Below are positions 26,001 through 36,400 of a DNA stretch of 64,000 nucleotides, piece after piece. Each line of letters opens with the position of its first letter. The stretch's first letter is position 1. Position numbers and translations under genes: made by a program. The stretch lies in contig NC_060115.1 in the NCBI RefSeq assembly GCF_021155765.1, positions 12,194,493 through 12,258,492 of the forward strand, in the 5' to 3' direction. The notes beneath the pieces were generated by a model. The model was not told the origin of the DNA, ran no database searches, and saw only the letters and a program-made list of their open reading frames with translations. Source of the stretch: Diprion similis (lineage: Eukaryota > Arthropoda > Insecta > Hymenoptera > Diprionidae).

Positions 26001-26468
26001 AGAAACCAATTTTTTAGTCAAACATGACACTCAAAATTCAGAATCTTCTCGTCTTTGCCATAATCATGTATACATATGTGGGTATTTTCCTGACTAATAC
26101 AATGTTAAACCTCACATCTCGATATTTACCTTTCCTTTCCCAATAACGATTATAAAAGACTGCTAGAAAGGGTGGTTTTTTTTCATTAACATTTTTGTAT
26201 GTTATGAAGATTCTGAATCCATACACTTTTTTCCAAGTAATAATAATTTTCTCATTTGCACACTCTTATTGAATGCTCAAACCACACACGTACCCATGAA
26301 TGAAATTCCTAATCAGATAAAACCAAAGTAATGCACAACTGATGGTAATATGTGTATGCAATGTATTGCTAAATGTTTATTAAAAATGTTACTTTTTTCA
26401 CAGAATTCGTGGAAAACTTGGATAATAAGGTAGAAGATCCACTAAGACAAGATATGGTCCACGAGTAA
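23047..26468 (+). CDS. TTC12: TTC12-like TPR protein, short form
   Basis: The exons are 23047-23143, 23279-23476, 24896-25288 and 26404-26468 (TAA at 26466-26468), giving 250 residues. An N-terminal helix (EEEFQNFMHRVHQVE) matches the start of TTC12. Next comes the signature EAFMKSVEKDAKQR at residue 99, close to human TTC12's 'SEAFLASVEKDAKER'. Three TPR repeats follow, at about 123-155 (ADTFKRIANKAFKEQNYEKA), 156-189 (LWNNRALSYMKLGLYEKALH) and 190-223. Human TTC12 is about 700 residues with armadillo repeats after the TPRs; these are absent here. In vertebrates TTC12 works in cytoplasmic pre-assembly of axonemal dynein arms, so a role in sperm flagella or ciliated neurons is inferred. The ATG at 23047 is chosen as the first in-frame Met; the frame is open upstream without one. 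Confidence 0.85.
23831..24450. mobile_element. Degraded inverted-repeat element in a TTC12 intron
   Basis: TGGACGATCAACGGT at 23843-23857 has an exact inverse at 24421-24435, and weaker similarity extends to each side (AATTATTTT..C.GG inside, TCGAGTAGT against TCCGGATACC outside). The element lies wholly in the intron before the TPR exon and encloses an exon-like stretch at 24003-24066. Confidence 0.45.
25388..25530. repeat. 143 bp hairpin with ~60 bp arms in the last TTC12 intron
   Basis: The left arm (TGATATGTACACCTCCTGAG ... CCACCGGTGTCGTCTG) pairs with the right arm (CAGATGACACCGGTGG ... CTCGGGAGGTGTACGTGCAT) around a loop of about 20 nt. Mismatches are few. It could be a foldback MITE or a structured RNA. 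It lies in sense orientation within the transcript. Confidence 0.8.
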
Positions 26469-26958
26469 TATTTGTACAGAAATAATAAATAATGTCCAAT
26501 ATTTCAACTGAACAACGAGATTACACAAGGCATTTAATTAGAGCTTTGGAAATCAATAAATATAGTACAATTTATTTGTAAAAAAAATACGTATTATGTC
26601 ACAATTTTTTCAATGCAATAAAGAATGACGTACGTGTATAAATATTGCGAGTTTTTTTTTATTGGCAACCATTTCAGTCGATGGTTGACGTCGGGGGTCA
26701 GGATGGATTTATTCTCTGGGCATTAATTTCTTTTATTTCAGATAACGATCTTGGTTCGTGTAGAAAAACTGAGCATTCGATTCCCTGAAAGCAGAATGAC
26801 ATATTTATATGTTAGAATTTCTTAATTACAATACAAAGTAGAAATAACTAAAGTTAGCATTGACAGAAAGTGTGGAAAAGTTGTTCTGCTTAAAAAATTA
26901 TGTAGCCTTTGAAAATAGCCCCTACTGTTGTATAAAAAATCGAGTAGCAGGTAAGTTT
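26469..26958. other. Short intergenic region between convergent genes
   Basis: The stop codons of TTC12 (plus) and the UPF0415 gene (minus) are 490 bp apart. AATAAA at 26484-26489 and near 26618 can serve the plus gene. TTTATT on the plus strand at about 26707 could serve the minus gene. The transcripts may therefore overlap at their 3' ends. Confidence 0.5.
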
Positions 26959-28705
26959 TTAATTTAGCTTCTTTGATAAAGGAGTCTTTATGTAGAAGTC
27001 GAGATATATTACCTGCATCCTGGCTGCTCTGACGAATCCTTCATTAGCCGACACAGTGATACTCTTCATATTTTCACCAGTTGCAAAAACGAGCCTTGAT
27101 CGATCCTTGATTCTACCACCAATGGGTAACGCCTTCATAATCCTGTCGCAAGGATCATCAGGAACGATCGTCACCCTTCTCATGAATTCCTTACTTCTGC
27201 GAGACTCATTGGGGCCTCCGATAACACGAATTATATTGGTAAAATTATCATAGGCAGTGCGGCAGACGATTAATGTCTTGCCCTGGAAAATTTGATCAAG
27301 AATCGGTTTTACAGGACGGCTTCTTTCCCACTCGGCTTGCATGGTCAACAGAGGTTCTCGATACTTAAAATGTGCCTGGCCATTCACCATGTTCGTAACA
27401 TAGGCCAATAAAGTAGAAACATCCAGATTGAGAATTTTGATCTCCTCTACTTCGTTCGTGTGTACTGAATTAATTGTGTCAAGCATTGCCAGCTCCTTCA
27501 GCTCTCCTTTATCACTTTCACAATCTGAGTCATATACATCTAGAGCTGAGAAATCAAGTTGTTGCCCAGGGTCCATCGAGAACGAATGATCCAGGGATGG
27601 AATTTCTTCTGAGCAAGAAATATTTTCCCCCTCAACCACAACTCCTAGATGTTTCAATCTGATAGCTAGTGGCGTTTCTATCCCATAGGCAAAGTGGAAA
27701 ATTACCTCTGGTATTTTGTACATATGTGGATGGAGGGCCGCACATTTTAGGTAGGCTGCCGCTTGATGCAGGACAGACTTTTGTCCATATTCCCCATTGC
27801 CAAGGGATATTAGCGTCAAAGCGCGTGCATTTCTTGCTATGACTTTCACCCAGGTTGATCCATTGTTGTCGACGATGTCAACCTCCAGTCGAGACTGTTC
27901 GAACTTGAACGGTTTGATAACGCTCACCGGGTTCTTAGAGGCGCGAAGACGATCTACCAACGCGCTAAGATGGATTAAGTTTGTACTTTGCAAATGATCC
28001 TTCTTCACATTTCCTGTTGATTGTACCTTTTTCAAACCAGTTAAAAATTGTTATTCCTGGTCAAGAATGGTGAGAAGAAAGAATTCATTCTATATTTGTA
28101 CATCTACTTTAAAGAATAATTACAATTCCAAATACACCTGATACTTTCAAGACTCGTTGTTACTTAGATTAGGAACAACTATTCTGAATGAACTATAAGA
28201 TAGCCGGGCACAAATTTTTTGGTACTTTGACCACTTTATTTCTGAAACCATGCGATCTAAACTGAAACCTAATAGAAATCAGAAGTAATGCACGCAATAA
28301 ATTGCTCTGGTTCCAACTATATGACAATCATAGCTTTGTCTTGTTTGAAAGTCGCGCGATCTGAACGTTCTACATTACCGACTACACAAATAGCTCATGT
28401 GATCATGTAAGAATTGCGATTGTTTTGCAACAAAATCGTCCTTCAAATCTAAAAGTAATAAATCGAAATCGCAATTAACTTACTTTCTTTAAAAATCGGA
28501 TTTCCTGATTAATTTTTCTGGCAAACTTGTCAACCCCTTCGACATGGTCCAGCAATTTCAAACCTTCTATCATTTGCTTGCCACCTTGAATTCTTTCTCC
28601 AAGTTGTTTTAGCAACTCCGTATTCTCATCCATGACAAAACACAGTACATCCGCATGGACTATTTTGTCGGAATTTGGGAAAACCTTGGCATAATATGAA
28701 TACAA
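26959..28705 (-). CDS. UPF0415 family protein (C7orf25 / DUF1308 homologue)
   Basis: Two coding exons on the minus strand, 28705-28484 and 28026-26959, join in phase 0 (FLKK|VQSTGNVKK). The best start is the Met at 28633, where the sequence begins to match the family (MDENTELLKQLGERIQGGKQ); that gives 405 residues, close to the 421 of human C7orf25. The frame stays open up to another ATG at 28705. Conserved stretches include KKDHLQSTNLIHL, VDIVDNNGSTWVKVIARNA, GNGEYGQKSVLHQA, NLDVSTLLAYVTNM, IRVIGGPNE, RRVTIVPDDP and SITVSANEGFVRAA. An acidic insert (DSDCESDKGELKE) is in the middle, as in the human protein. The biochemical function is not established; DUF1308 is reported as related to PIN-like nucleases, which I cannot verify from sequence alone. 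Confidence 0.9.
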
Positions 28706-29137
28706 TCATGTGTTTACTGTTACAACTCGTTGACTGAAGAATATACAGTTAACATACATCTATTCACTACTGAACAATTATTCAGGCAAGTATCGATGCA
28801 CGTAGTAGTTTGTAAAAAGACTACGGGACTCGCCGATTTACTGAATCCGCCATGCGGATTGGCTGCAGTTATTCATGTCATACTTCCTCTCTTCAAATAC
28901 GTTAACGCGTTCACTAAAGAATTCTATTGATAATAATACATGTCAGATAAGTTCCATTTGTAATAATTATATCATAACTCAATATATGCGATATTATGTT
29001 GATATGGGTGGAAAATTAAAAACATTCACCCATTTCAAAAACTCTGTAATATATATTCAACCACGAGCAAATAAAAGATAAACTTAGTTCCATAACAAAA
29101 AAAAGCTGATGTTCCTTACCACAATATTTTTCAATAT
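28706..29137. other. Upstream region of the UPF0415 gene
   Basis: No gene is supported here. The motif CGTTGACTGAAGAATATAC lies at 28727-28745, just 5' of the minus-strand gene. Copies of the same core recur near 29518 and 29785. Confidence 0.4.
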
Positions 29138-29482
29138 AATATTTTATATTAATAATGGGTTTATATATATGATTTTCGAACGATATTACGTAGGTAAATG
29201 ATTCTCAAGCCGTTAGTAATGGCCAGTAAAACTTTGCACTTTCTTTTTTTTTCTATACGATGTTTCGAATGGCTTGATCAGCCATCTTTAGTCCCAATAA
29301 TTACAAAATTTTACCATAAAAGTTATTTTAGCCCCGAAGATATGTACCGACTGAGCCGGTCGAAATGTTGTACGTACAGAAAAGAAAAAAATCTTGACTA
29401 ACTGTTAATGACCAGTTGAGAATCGTTTGGGTAAAATCGTTCGAAATTCATTCATATAAAAACAATATTAATATAAAATATT
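29138..29482. mobile_element. MITE-like element with ~70 bp inverted ends
   Basis: The left end AATATTTTATATTAATA continues into GATTTTCGAACGATATTAC and AAATGATTCTCAA. The right end, read inverted, gives AATATTTTATATTAATAT, TTTCGAACGATTTTACC and AAACGATTCTCAAC. The interior of about 200 bp has no recognisable protein. Confidence 0.7.
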
Positions 29483-30009
29483 GAATCAAATTTCTATTGT
29501 GTTTGTATAGCTGTGCGTTGACTGAAGAATATGTGTCTTATAAGGAAAGTTGACGACAGTTCGAATTTTCTTGTTTTTATTCTTATTCTGATACTTAAAT
29601 ACATCTAATCACACGGTAAACAAGGAATGTTTCAAACAGGGTTATCTTTGAGCTGCTTTGACACATTCCTTGCACATGTATACTTTCATTACAGAAGACT
29701 GAAATTTGCAGTCAGAATTTTTTACTAGATTTCCTCTGGTATGAAAAGAAAGAAAAATCAGTAAATTAATAACTTCATCACTGCGTTAACTGAAGACATA
29801 CGTATAACTTCACGTCCAACGACCGAGGTCTTCCCTTGGAAATTGTAGTGCTTATTCAACATCTTTTTTAATACTAAATTAAATCACAACAGCAGGTTGA
29901 AATAATAAATAATGAATCTTTTAACTCTTATAATATAAGGTTTCATGGTGTGATGTGACGTTATTCGTTGATATCATACTTTAAGAATCCTTCAGTTCAA
30001 GCGGTTCCA

Positions 30010-30477
30010 GTAACTGAAGTTTGAAAAGTCGCGCGCCACAACATGGTGGCTTCCGTTATCTGGCTCACGGCACCGGATTGGCTGTCAAGCTTGGCTCGTC
30101 TCGATTTAAAGGGACTGTAGTTAAACATCTGTGGTCGGCCATTTTGTAATTAAAGTCGATACTGTCGGTCGCCAGGCCGCTTGTCAAACACTGTTAACCT
30201 ATCATACAGCTCAATATTTTTGATAGAGATAAACAGTAGACGCCGGGCTATCATTGAGACGACGGTAATCAATCGAGCTTCTCCGCAAATCAGCATGAAA
30301 TTCGAGGAGGCTTAAATGAATCGATTGGCAAAACCAAACGTGTGAAAATATTCCAGCGATTGGAATATACCGTCGCTTAAGTATGGGGTTGTTGAATTAA
30401 AGAGCCTTAGATTTTCAATATACGTGCACAAGGCTAAACGATCCCTCAGTTATTGAACGTGAAACGTTTTATCACTA
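30010..30477 (+). promoter_or_regulatory. Probable promoter and 5' UTR of the zinc-finger gene
   Basis: A less AT-rich block contains an ATTGG (inverted CCAAT) near 30075 and CGGCCATTTTG at 30136-30146, matching the YY1/Pho core (GCCAT) typical of housekeeping starts. A second GCCACAACATGGTGGC-like site lies near 30036. There is no TATA box at a convincing position. The first coding ATG is at 30478. The UPF0415 gene runs the other way 1.8 kb upstream. The exact transcription start is not visible. Confidence 0.45.
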
Positions 30478-33400
30478 ATGTCAGGGCCAGTGACGAAGAC
30501 CATTGAAAATCCAGAAGTTCCCGGTAAGTCATGACGCAATTAATTAACCCTGCTGTATGCATAACAAGATTGTAAACGATAACTATACACAACACTGCTG
30601 TGTACCCGGCGTTAATCGACGCGGTATAGAACCTTCTACTGATTGTGAGTTGTGGATTGTATATAGTTAGGCGTTCGCTGCATGCGCTATTAGGTGTATG
30701 CGGTATACTAGGTTTGCATAAACACAAACGTACGTATTTCTGCGAGACCTTTTCCGAATTCGCAATTATGATCAATGTATTATTCAGCGTTGCTGGCACG
30801 ATATTTTCTCTAAGTCGATACATTAGATGTCTGTTACGTAGGTTTATACTATCATTCGTGTAACGATTGTACCGTCGCTAAAACTACAATATGATACTCT
30901 GCATGTTGTACATAAAGGATACAGAAATGTCAGAATGTTATGTTTGCATCTACAGTCATGTTATATGTCACAAATTCATACACGACGCAGCCTGTATGCG
31001 ATGTAGTGTAACATGGCGTTTTAAAAGAGCACGCAACTGAAGGAAACTCCCGGAAAACACGTCCCTGGTAGAGTACTCCAAGCGAACTCGATACAAATTA
31101 GTTTTGAAACTACTATAGTAACCAATTCTTTGTATACTTTGTATTTCGCGCCTTGGCGCAAGCAAACAAGCTACCAGCTGGGCGACAACGATTCCGACCA
31201 TCGAAGCACCAACATCAACCCTAATGATTGAACCTCTTGTACCACTTTCACTGCCAGCGTACAACGATGTGCGAGAAGCATACAAAAATCCTCCCGATAG
31301 CCGACTGACCGTTTTTTCCGACGAAGTCAGCCGCCCGTTTTCCTAGATCACGTGAAGACGGTGTACAGGGTAGCACGAGAAATGCATTCACAACTTCCGG
31401 TCTCGCAGACTTCCCGGCCAGGCACCGAACCGATTCTTAATTACTACCGTTTCGTGAATCGGAAAGGACTAGGGTGGTCGTTATACGGTTTTCTTAGAAT
31501 TTCAATGTTAGGTGGTTGTAGATCGGTTCTAAATATAAAACAATCAAATCTATAATTTTTTCAGACTTTCATTTCGAGGCCTGAGTCTCCCTGCTGGCCT
31601 TTCTTTGTACTTAACTCTTGAGCACTAGAATGGAATTCCCCACACATCTTCCTATACAATCGAAAGTAACGAGGATTCGAAATTCAACGAGATTAAAAAA
31701 CGTCTAAAATACGACGTTATGTAGCTTGAAAAATAATTAAAAAATAATGTACTAGATTGAAGCACCCACGACTCGTGTGAAATATACGATCTACAGGGGG
31801 AGTAAGGCTGAGAATAAAAATATGAATAAATTATAGAGCAATTCCTTCCACATTTGAAGTCGATCTTCCATATAACGACCACTGCAATGTACAACATATA
31901 TACTGGCAACACAACGCCACTGCTGGAAACGACTCTGAGATGCGTTATGCCGTTGCACTGCAGCCGGCAACTTTGGCCGAGAGATATCCTGCGTGTGTCT
32001 TCGCCAGAGGATCCTCCACGATAGGCAACCTGCTGGCCGTAAGGTGCTGTGACTGTATTTCCGTACCAGCGGGTGTCGACGAAGAAGTCACAGGACGAAA
32101 ATTACGCAATATCGATATCCGGAATCTCCGGAAACGCGTGGTGTGCTCATAAACGATATTTGCCACTGGGGGGATAACCCAATTATGTTGGGGAACAAAC
32201 GACTAATCACCAGAAAGAAGAGGTGATCCCTCAAGATAAGCCGAACTCCAACCTCCGTCTACTCTACGCTCAACAAGCCAGGCGACCACACGATCCTGCT
32301 CATTACACTAGAGATTTCTTTTGCTAAATTCTACCTTCATCGAGACCTTCCTTTTCCTTCTTGCTATCGTTGCTTTACCGCTGCCGTTTCTCTTACTACC
32401 GTTCTCGCATCGTACCTTCTACCGTTTGCACTTTCGTTTAATTTCTTTTAATTTCCTTTTTACGGCTATCTTCTCTTCTCTCGTTGTTTACTCATTTTTT
32501 TGTTTGCATCGTGTGATACCAGTATCTATTTTAAATCGTCGGCCATGGCTCTCCAGTATTTTTCTCGTATATTCGAATTTCCCTGAGATTTTCTCATAAT
32601 ATTCTCTTGGACTGCTTCTGTCATTTCTATCGTACTTCCAGCTATCTCTTATCGTCCTTCTTTCTTCATTTCTGTACTAGTATATAGTTATTATTATATT
32701 TAATTTTCCGAACAGCTTATTATATTTTATTTGCTATTGTGCATGAATTTGTATCGCAAATCGAGTTCCTTGGAGTACATCTGAGCGTTGCTATATACCG
32801 TATCTTTTGCCATTTTCTTGTTGACCATCCTGTATTAATTACAGTATCCTCAAAACCTCTCTACATTTTTCAAAATCTCTCATAGTTTTGTAATCTTTTT
32901 TTAAAACTATTTATAAAAATTCCTCTGCTAATTATTCCTTGAATTTTTAAGTATCGTAAATAATCAGTTCAACCATCTATCGATAATTTTCTCGTAAATA
33001 GGCCCCGCAGTTTACTTCATTTGATAATCTCTCATCTAAGATGCCGATTTTTGTAATATGTTAATTGACGTCAATCTCTCTTGCCAGTTACCATCTACTG
33101 CGAATTCCGTCTAATTCTTTTGTTACTTGTTCCAAGCTATCATCAATTTCAAAAACTATCGCTTTCTAATAAATTTTTTACCCTCTAAATGCAAATTAAC
33201 AGAATAATAATTACCTTACTTGTTAAATAAATAAATAAATAAATAAATGAATTAACAACTGACTTGTTAAATAAAACCTAGTGAATTGTTGTTCGTATAA
33301 CTCTTGTAAGCTATCCTACTTGACTGATTCGAGACTTGTAAATCCAATCGATAATATACGAATGTTTGACCTGTTGATTTCCTTTGACTTGAGTTTACTT

Positions 33401-36400
33401 ATTTATTTATCTATCACTAGCTGACTTTGAATACCGTCACTCAGCCCTTTCGTGCGAGTACCTGATAATGATAGAATTTGATTTATTCCTCAAGATATTT
33501 TTCTAAAAGTTTCAATCATGCTGTTATTGTGAATTAACAGACATATACTTGGCGGTAGTATGTGATTTCAATCTTTTTTGATAAACGACAAGAACACATT
33601 TTTAATGTACTTGGCGAAAGGTTTTTGCACCAGAAGTGCTTTTTGGGGAGATATTATTATTACTTTTTGTAAAAATTTGTTGTTAATCTTTCTTTAGTCT
33701 TATATATATATATACTAATTATGGTCGACATTGATAACTTCGAAATGAAGAGAATTGTTTTAAACCAAAATCATGATCATATCAAGACTGTTTCATGGCA
33801 GCATCTAGTTGGTTCGAAGGTACTATAGATTGTCAAACCAAGTTTATCCAATTACGTGAGCATAAACTTAGGCATCGCAAGACAAGACTACTAACTCTGC
33901 TTCTAGCCTCATGGAGAGCTCGACTGTTCATTAAACTAAGTTACAATAGACTAATAATTATTACTGATTTGTATATTTTTATTTAGTTCTGAACCTATGG
34001 CTATAAAACACATGAACACCACTTTCTTTCATTATATTACACGAGTTGAATCAGTGTCCAAAAATGACATTAACACTGTGACCAGTTATATTGTTTATAC
34101 TGTATCAAAACAGTTCTTTTTTCAAAATTTTGTTTGTGCTGAGATTCATGTTCGTGATTTTGCTTGTGCAAAGCTTTATGTGTCTTGTGTCGTGGAGGAT
34201 GAATTAGAATTGACAAAATATACTTTCTTAGTTTGACTTCATCCACCTGACTATGTTCGATACACCGAGCACTCAGTATTACATAGATCGCTTCATATAC
34301 TTGAAGTTTTGATCAATCGAGCTCATTTGCAGAGTTTCCAGCTACCCAAATTTACGTAATTATTCATATATTTATCATGGATCTGAATATCAACGCCGAA
34401 GAGAGTTTTTTTTTATTAAAGTTTATCGATCGGAACTCCAGGTAAATTTCATTTCTGAATCAGGTGCTGTGAAATAAAGAATTTAGTTAACAATCATCAT
34501 ATAGTGCAAAGCTTGATCGTTGAAATCTATACAACATCGAAAGTAAACATCTTAGAATTAGCTTCAATTTTACCAACGTTTATCTCGAAGTAACCGACAT
34601 TTAATTACATGAAGATCAGTAAACGTGAAACTTTGCTAATAGATTTGGTATCACTGTAATTTTGCGGAAAAACTCGACTTCAACTTCTCAATGTGTAAAA
34701 GTTTCAAATCTTCTTAAAGCGATATTATAAAACTACTTTTGGCTTTTGATTACCTTGAAGTTATACGAAGAAATCGCTTTGAAATTATCAACGATTTACA
34801 AATGATTTCCTGGTGATTTCCAATATCCATAAATAGTTTCAATTACACTTCGCAATTATTTCGCAAAAAATTGTATACCCATATGCATAGTTTTTCGTAA
34901 AAAATTGTTAATTTACTTTGAAAATAGTATTAGCTTGTAGATTTCTTACTCAAAATATACAAATTTTCATGAAAATAAGTTTTTATGAGAAACTATGCAT
35001 ATTTACAATTTTGGGCAATCCAATTTTTTTCTCACGCCATATTTTTGAGAATTTTATTCAGATTTCTCCAAAGTAATTTATTATTTGCAACTCTTAACGA
35101 TAAACAATAATTCAAAAAATTCTTAAAAGTCCAGTGTTACATACACAAATATTTTCAAGTAATAGCCCATGGTGGACTGACTCTTCCATCTAATTGGAAG
35201 AATTTTTTTTTCACAACTTTTTTCTCTACAAAGAACCATGGCCTTCAAATCCAACACCAAAATACAATAATCCTTATTTTATATCCATCCTCCTTCACCG
35301 ACGATTTGTAGAAGTCTTTATAGATCATCCTAGATAATTCAGATAATTTGCAAAAATGTCAGTAGATACAAAAACATAAAATAAAAATGTATTAAATTTG
35401 CTAAACACAGCAAAAGACACGTTTTTTTCATTCCACCAAGTATGGATTATTCCAATTATTGTTTTCATTGCTTTATACTTAAATCAAATGACGGTCCTTT
35501 GACCGAAAAAAATTGCTTTCGCCATATTCGATGGCTATATTTGGTAGATTCAACAAACTAGGTTTCAGCTAATATCGAGTGAATCCAATGTTTATACTTA
35601 TTACATCCGCATGCATTTTTACACGGTAAGAAATAATTTTTCTGCGTTACCTCCGTTAATAATTCGACTACTTTGTGTAGTTTATGTGAGCAATATTGCT
35701 TATAAAAACTGTACAGTAGCACAAAAAATAGAATTTGTAGTATGTCCGCATGTAGAGACTTCTCGAGACTTATAAGCTTCGCACTCGTCAAAAAATTATT
35801 TTATACCCACTAGCCAGGAAAATAATTATTTTGGTCATTTCAATTCTATCGCAGCTATAATCAGTTTGAGTTAATTTTACCTCGATTATTGCATAATTCC
35901 TCCCGATAATTCCCTGAATTGGCGGACGTTATCTGATCGTTACGCACATTCGACGCAGCTGTATCCATGTTAGATATAGCATTAATTGTTATAAACATAA
36001 AATGAATATTAAGACAACAAGTTAATTTCTGTGAATGCTAATGAACACCTTTATTATTGTACAGGATTAGAATGTCTGCTACCACCTCGGCCACCCCCGC
36101 CCCCTGCGTCGTTATCGTCGACAGAATCGAGCGTTGTAACGACGCAAATCCAGCTTCCTCAGCAACCCGAAGAGAATGCTTCAGCAACAACAGGCACGGT
36201 GCTGGCGCCGAGTCAATTTCCAACTGCCGCCACTTCTCCTTATTATATCCATCCCCCGATACAAACGCAAAGTTCTTCCACCCCGTGGTGGGTGCCAACG
36301 GAAGCAGATTCCTCGGAACTTTACGACTCGCAATACGCGCAATGGTACGAAGCAACTTACAAAGTTCCTCCGCCAGCTAACCTTTCCGGCAAAGCTAAAT

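Larger units (their letters stand above)
30524..36064 (+). other. 5.5 kb first intron of the zinc-finger gene
   Basis: This runs from the donor after 30523 to the acceptor 36061-36064 (acag). It holds the MITE copy at 31471-31883, a TAAA tract (33224-33248), a CT-rich stretch (32330-32660) and a hairpin (34881-35002). No coding exon was found; open frames inside are short and without homologies that I recognise. Confidence 0.55.

Noticed and set aside
36057..36380. ATG-initiated 107-residue frame near exon 2 of the zinc-finger gene
   Set aside because: It is out of frame with the exon whose phase links to both the upstream exon 30478-30523 and the finger exons.
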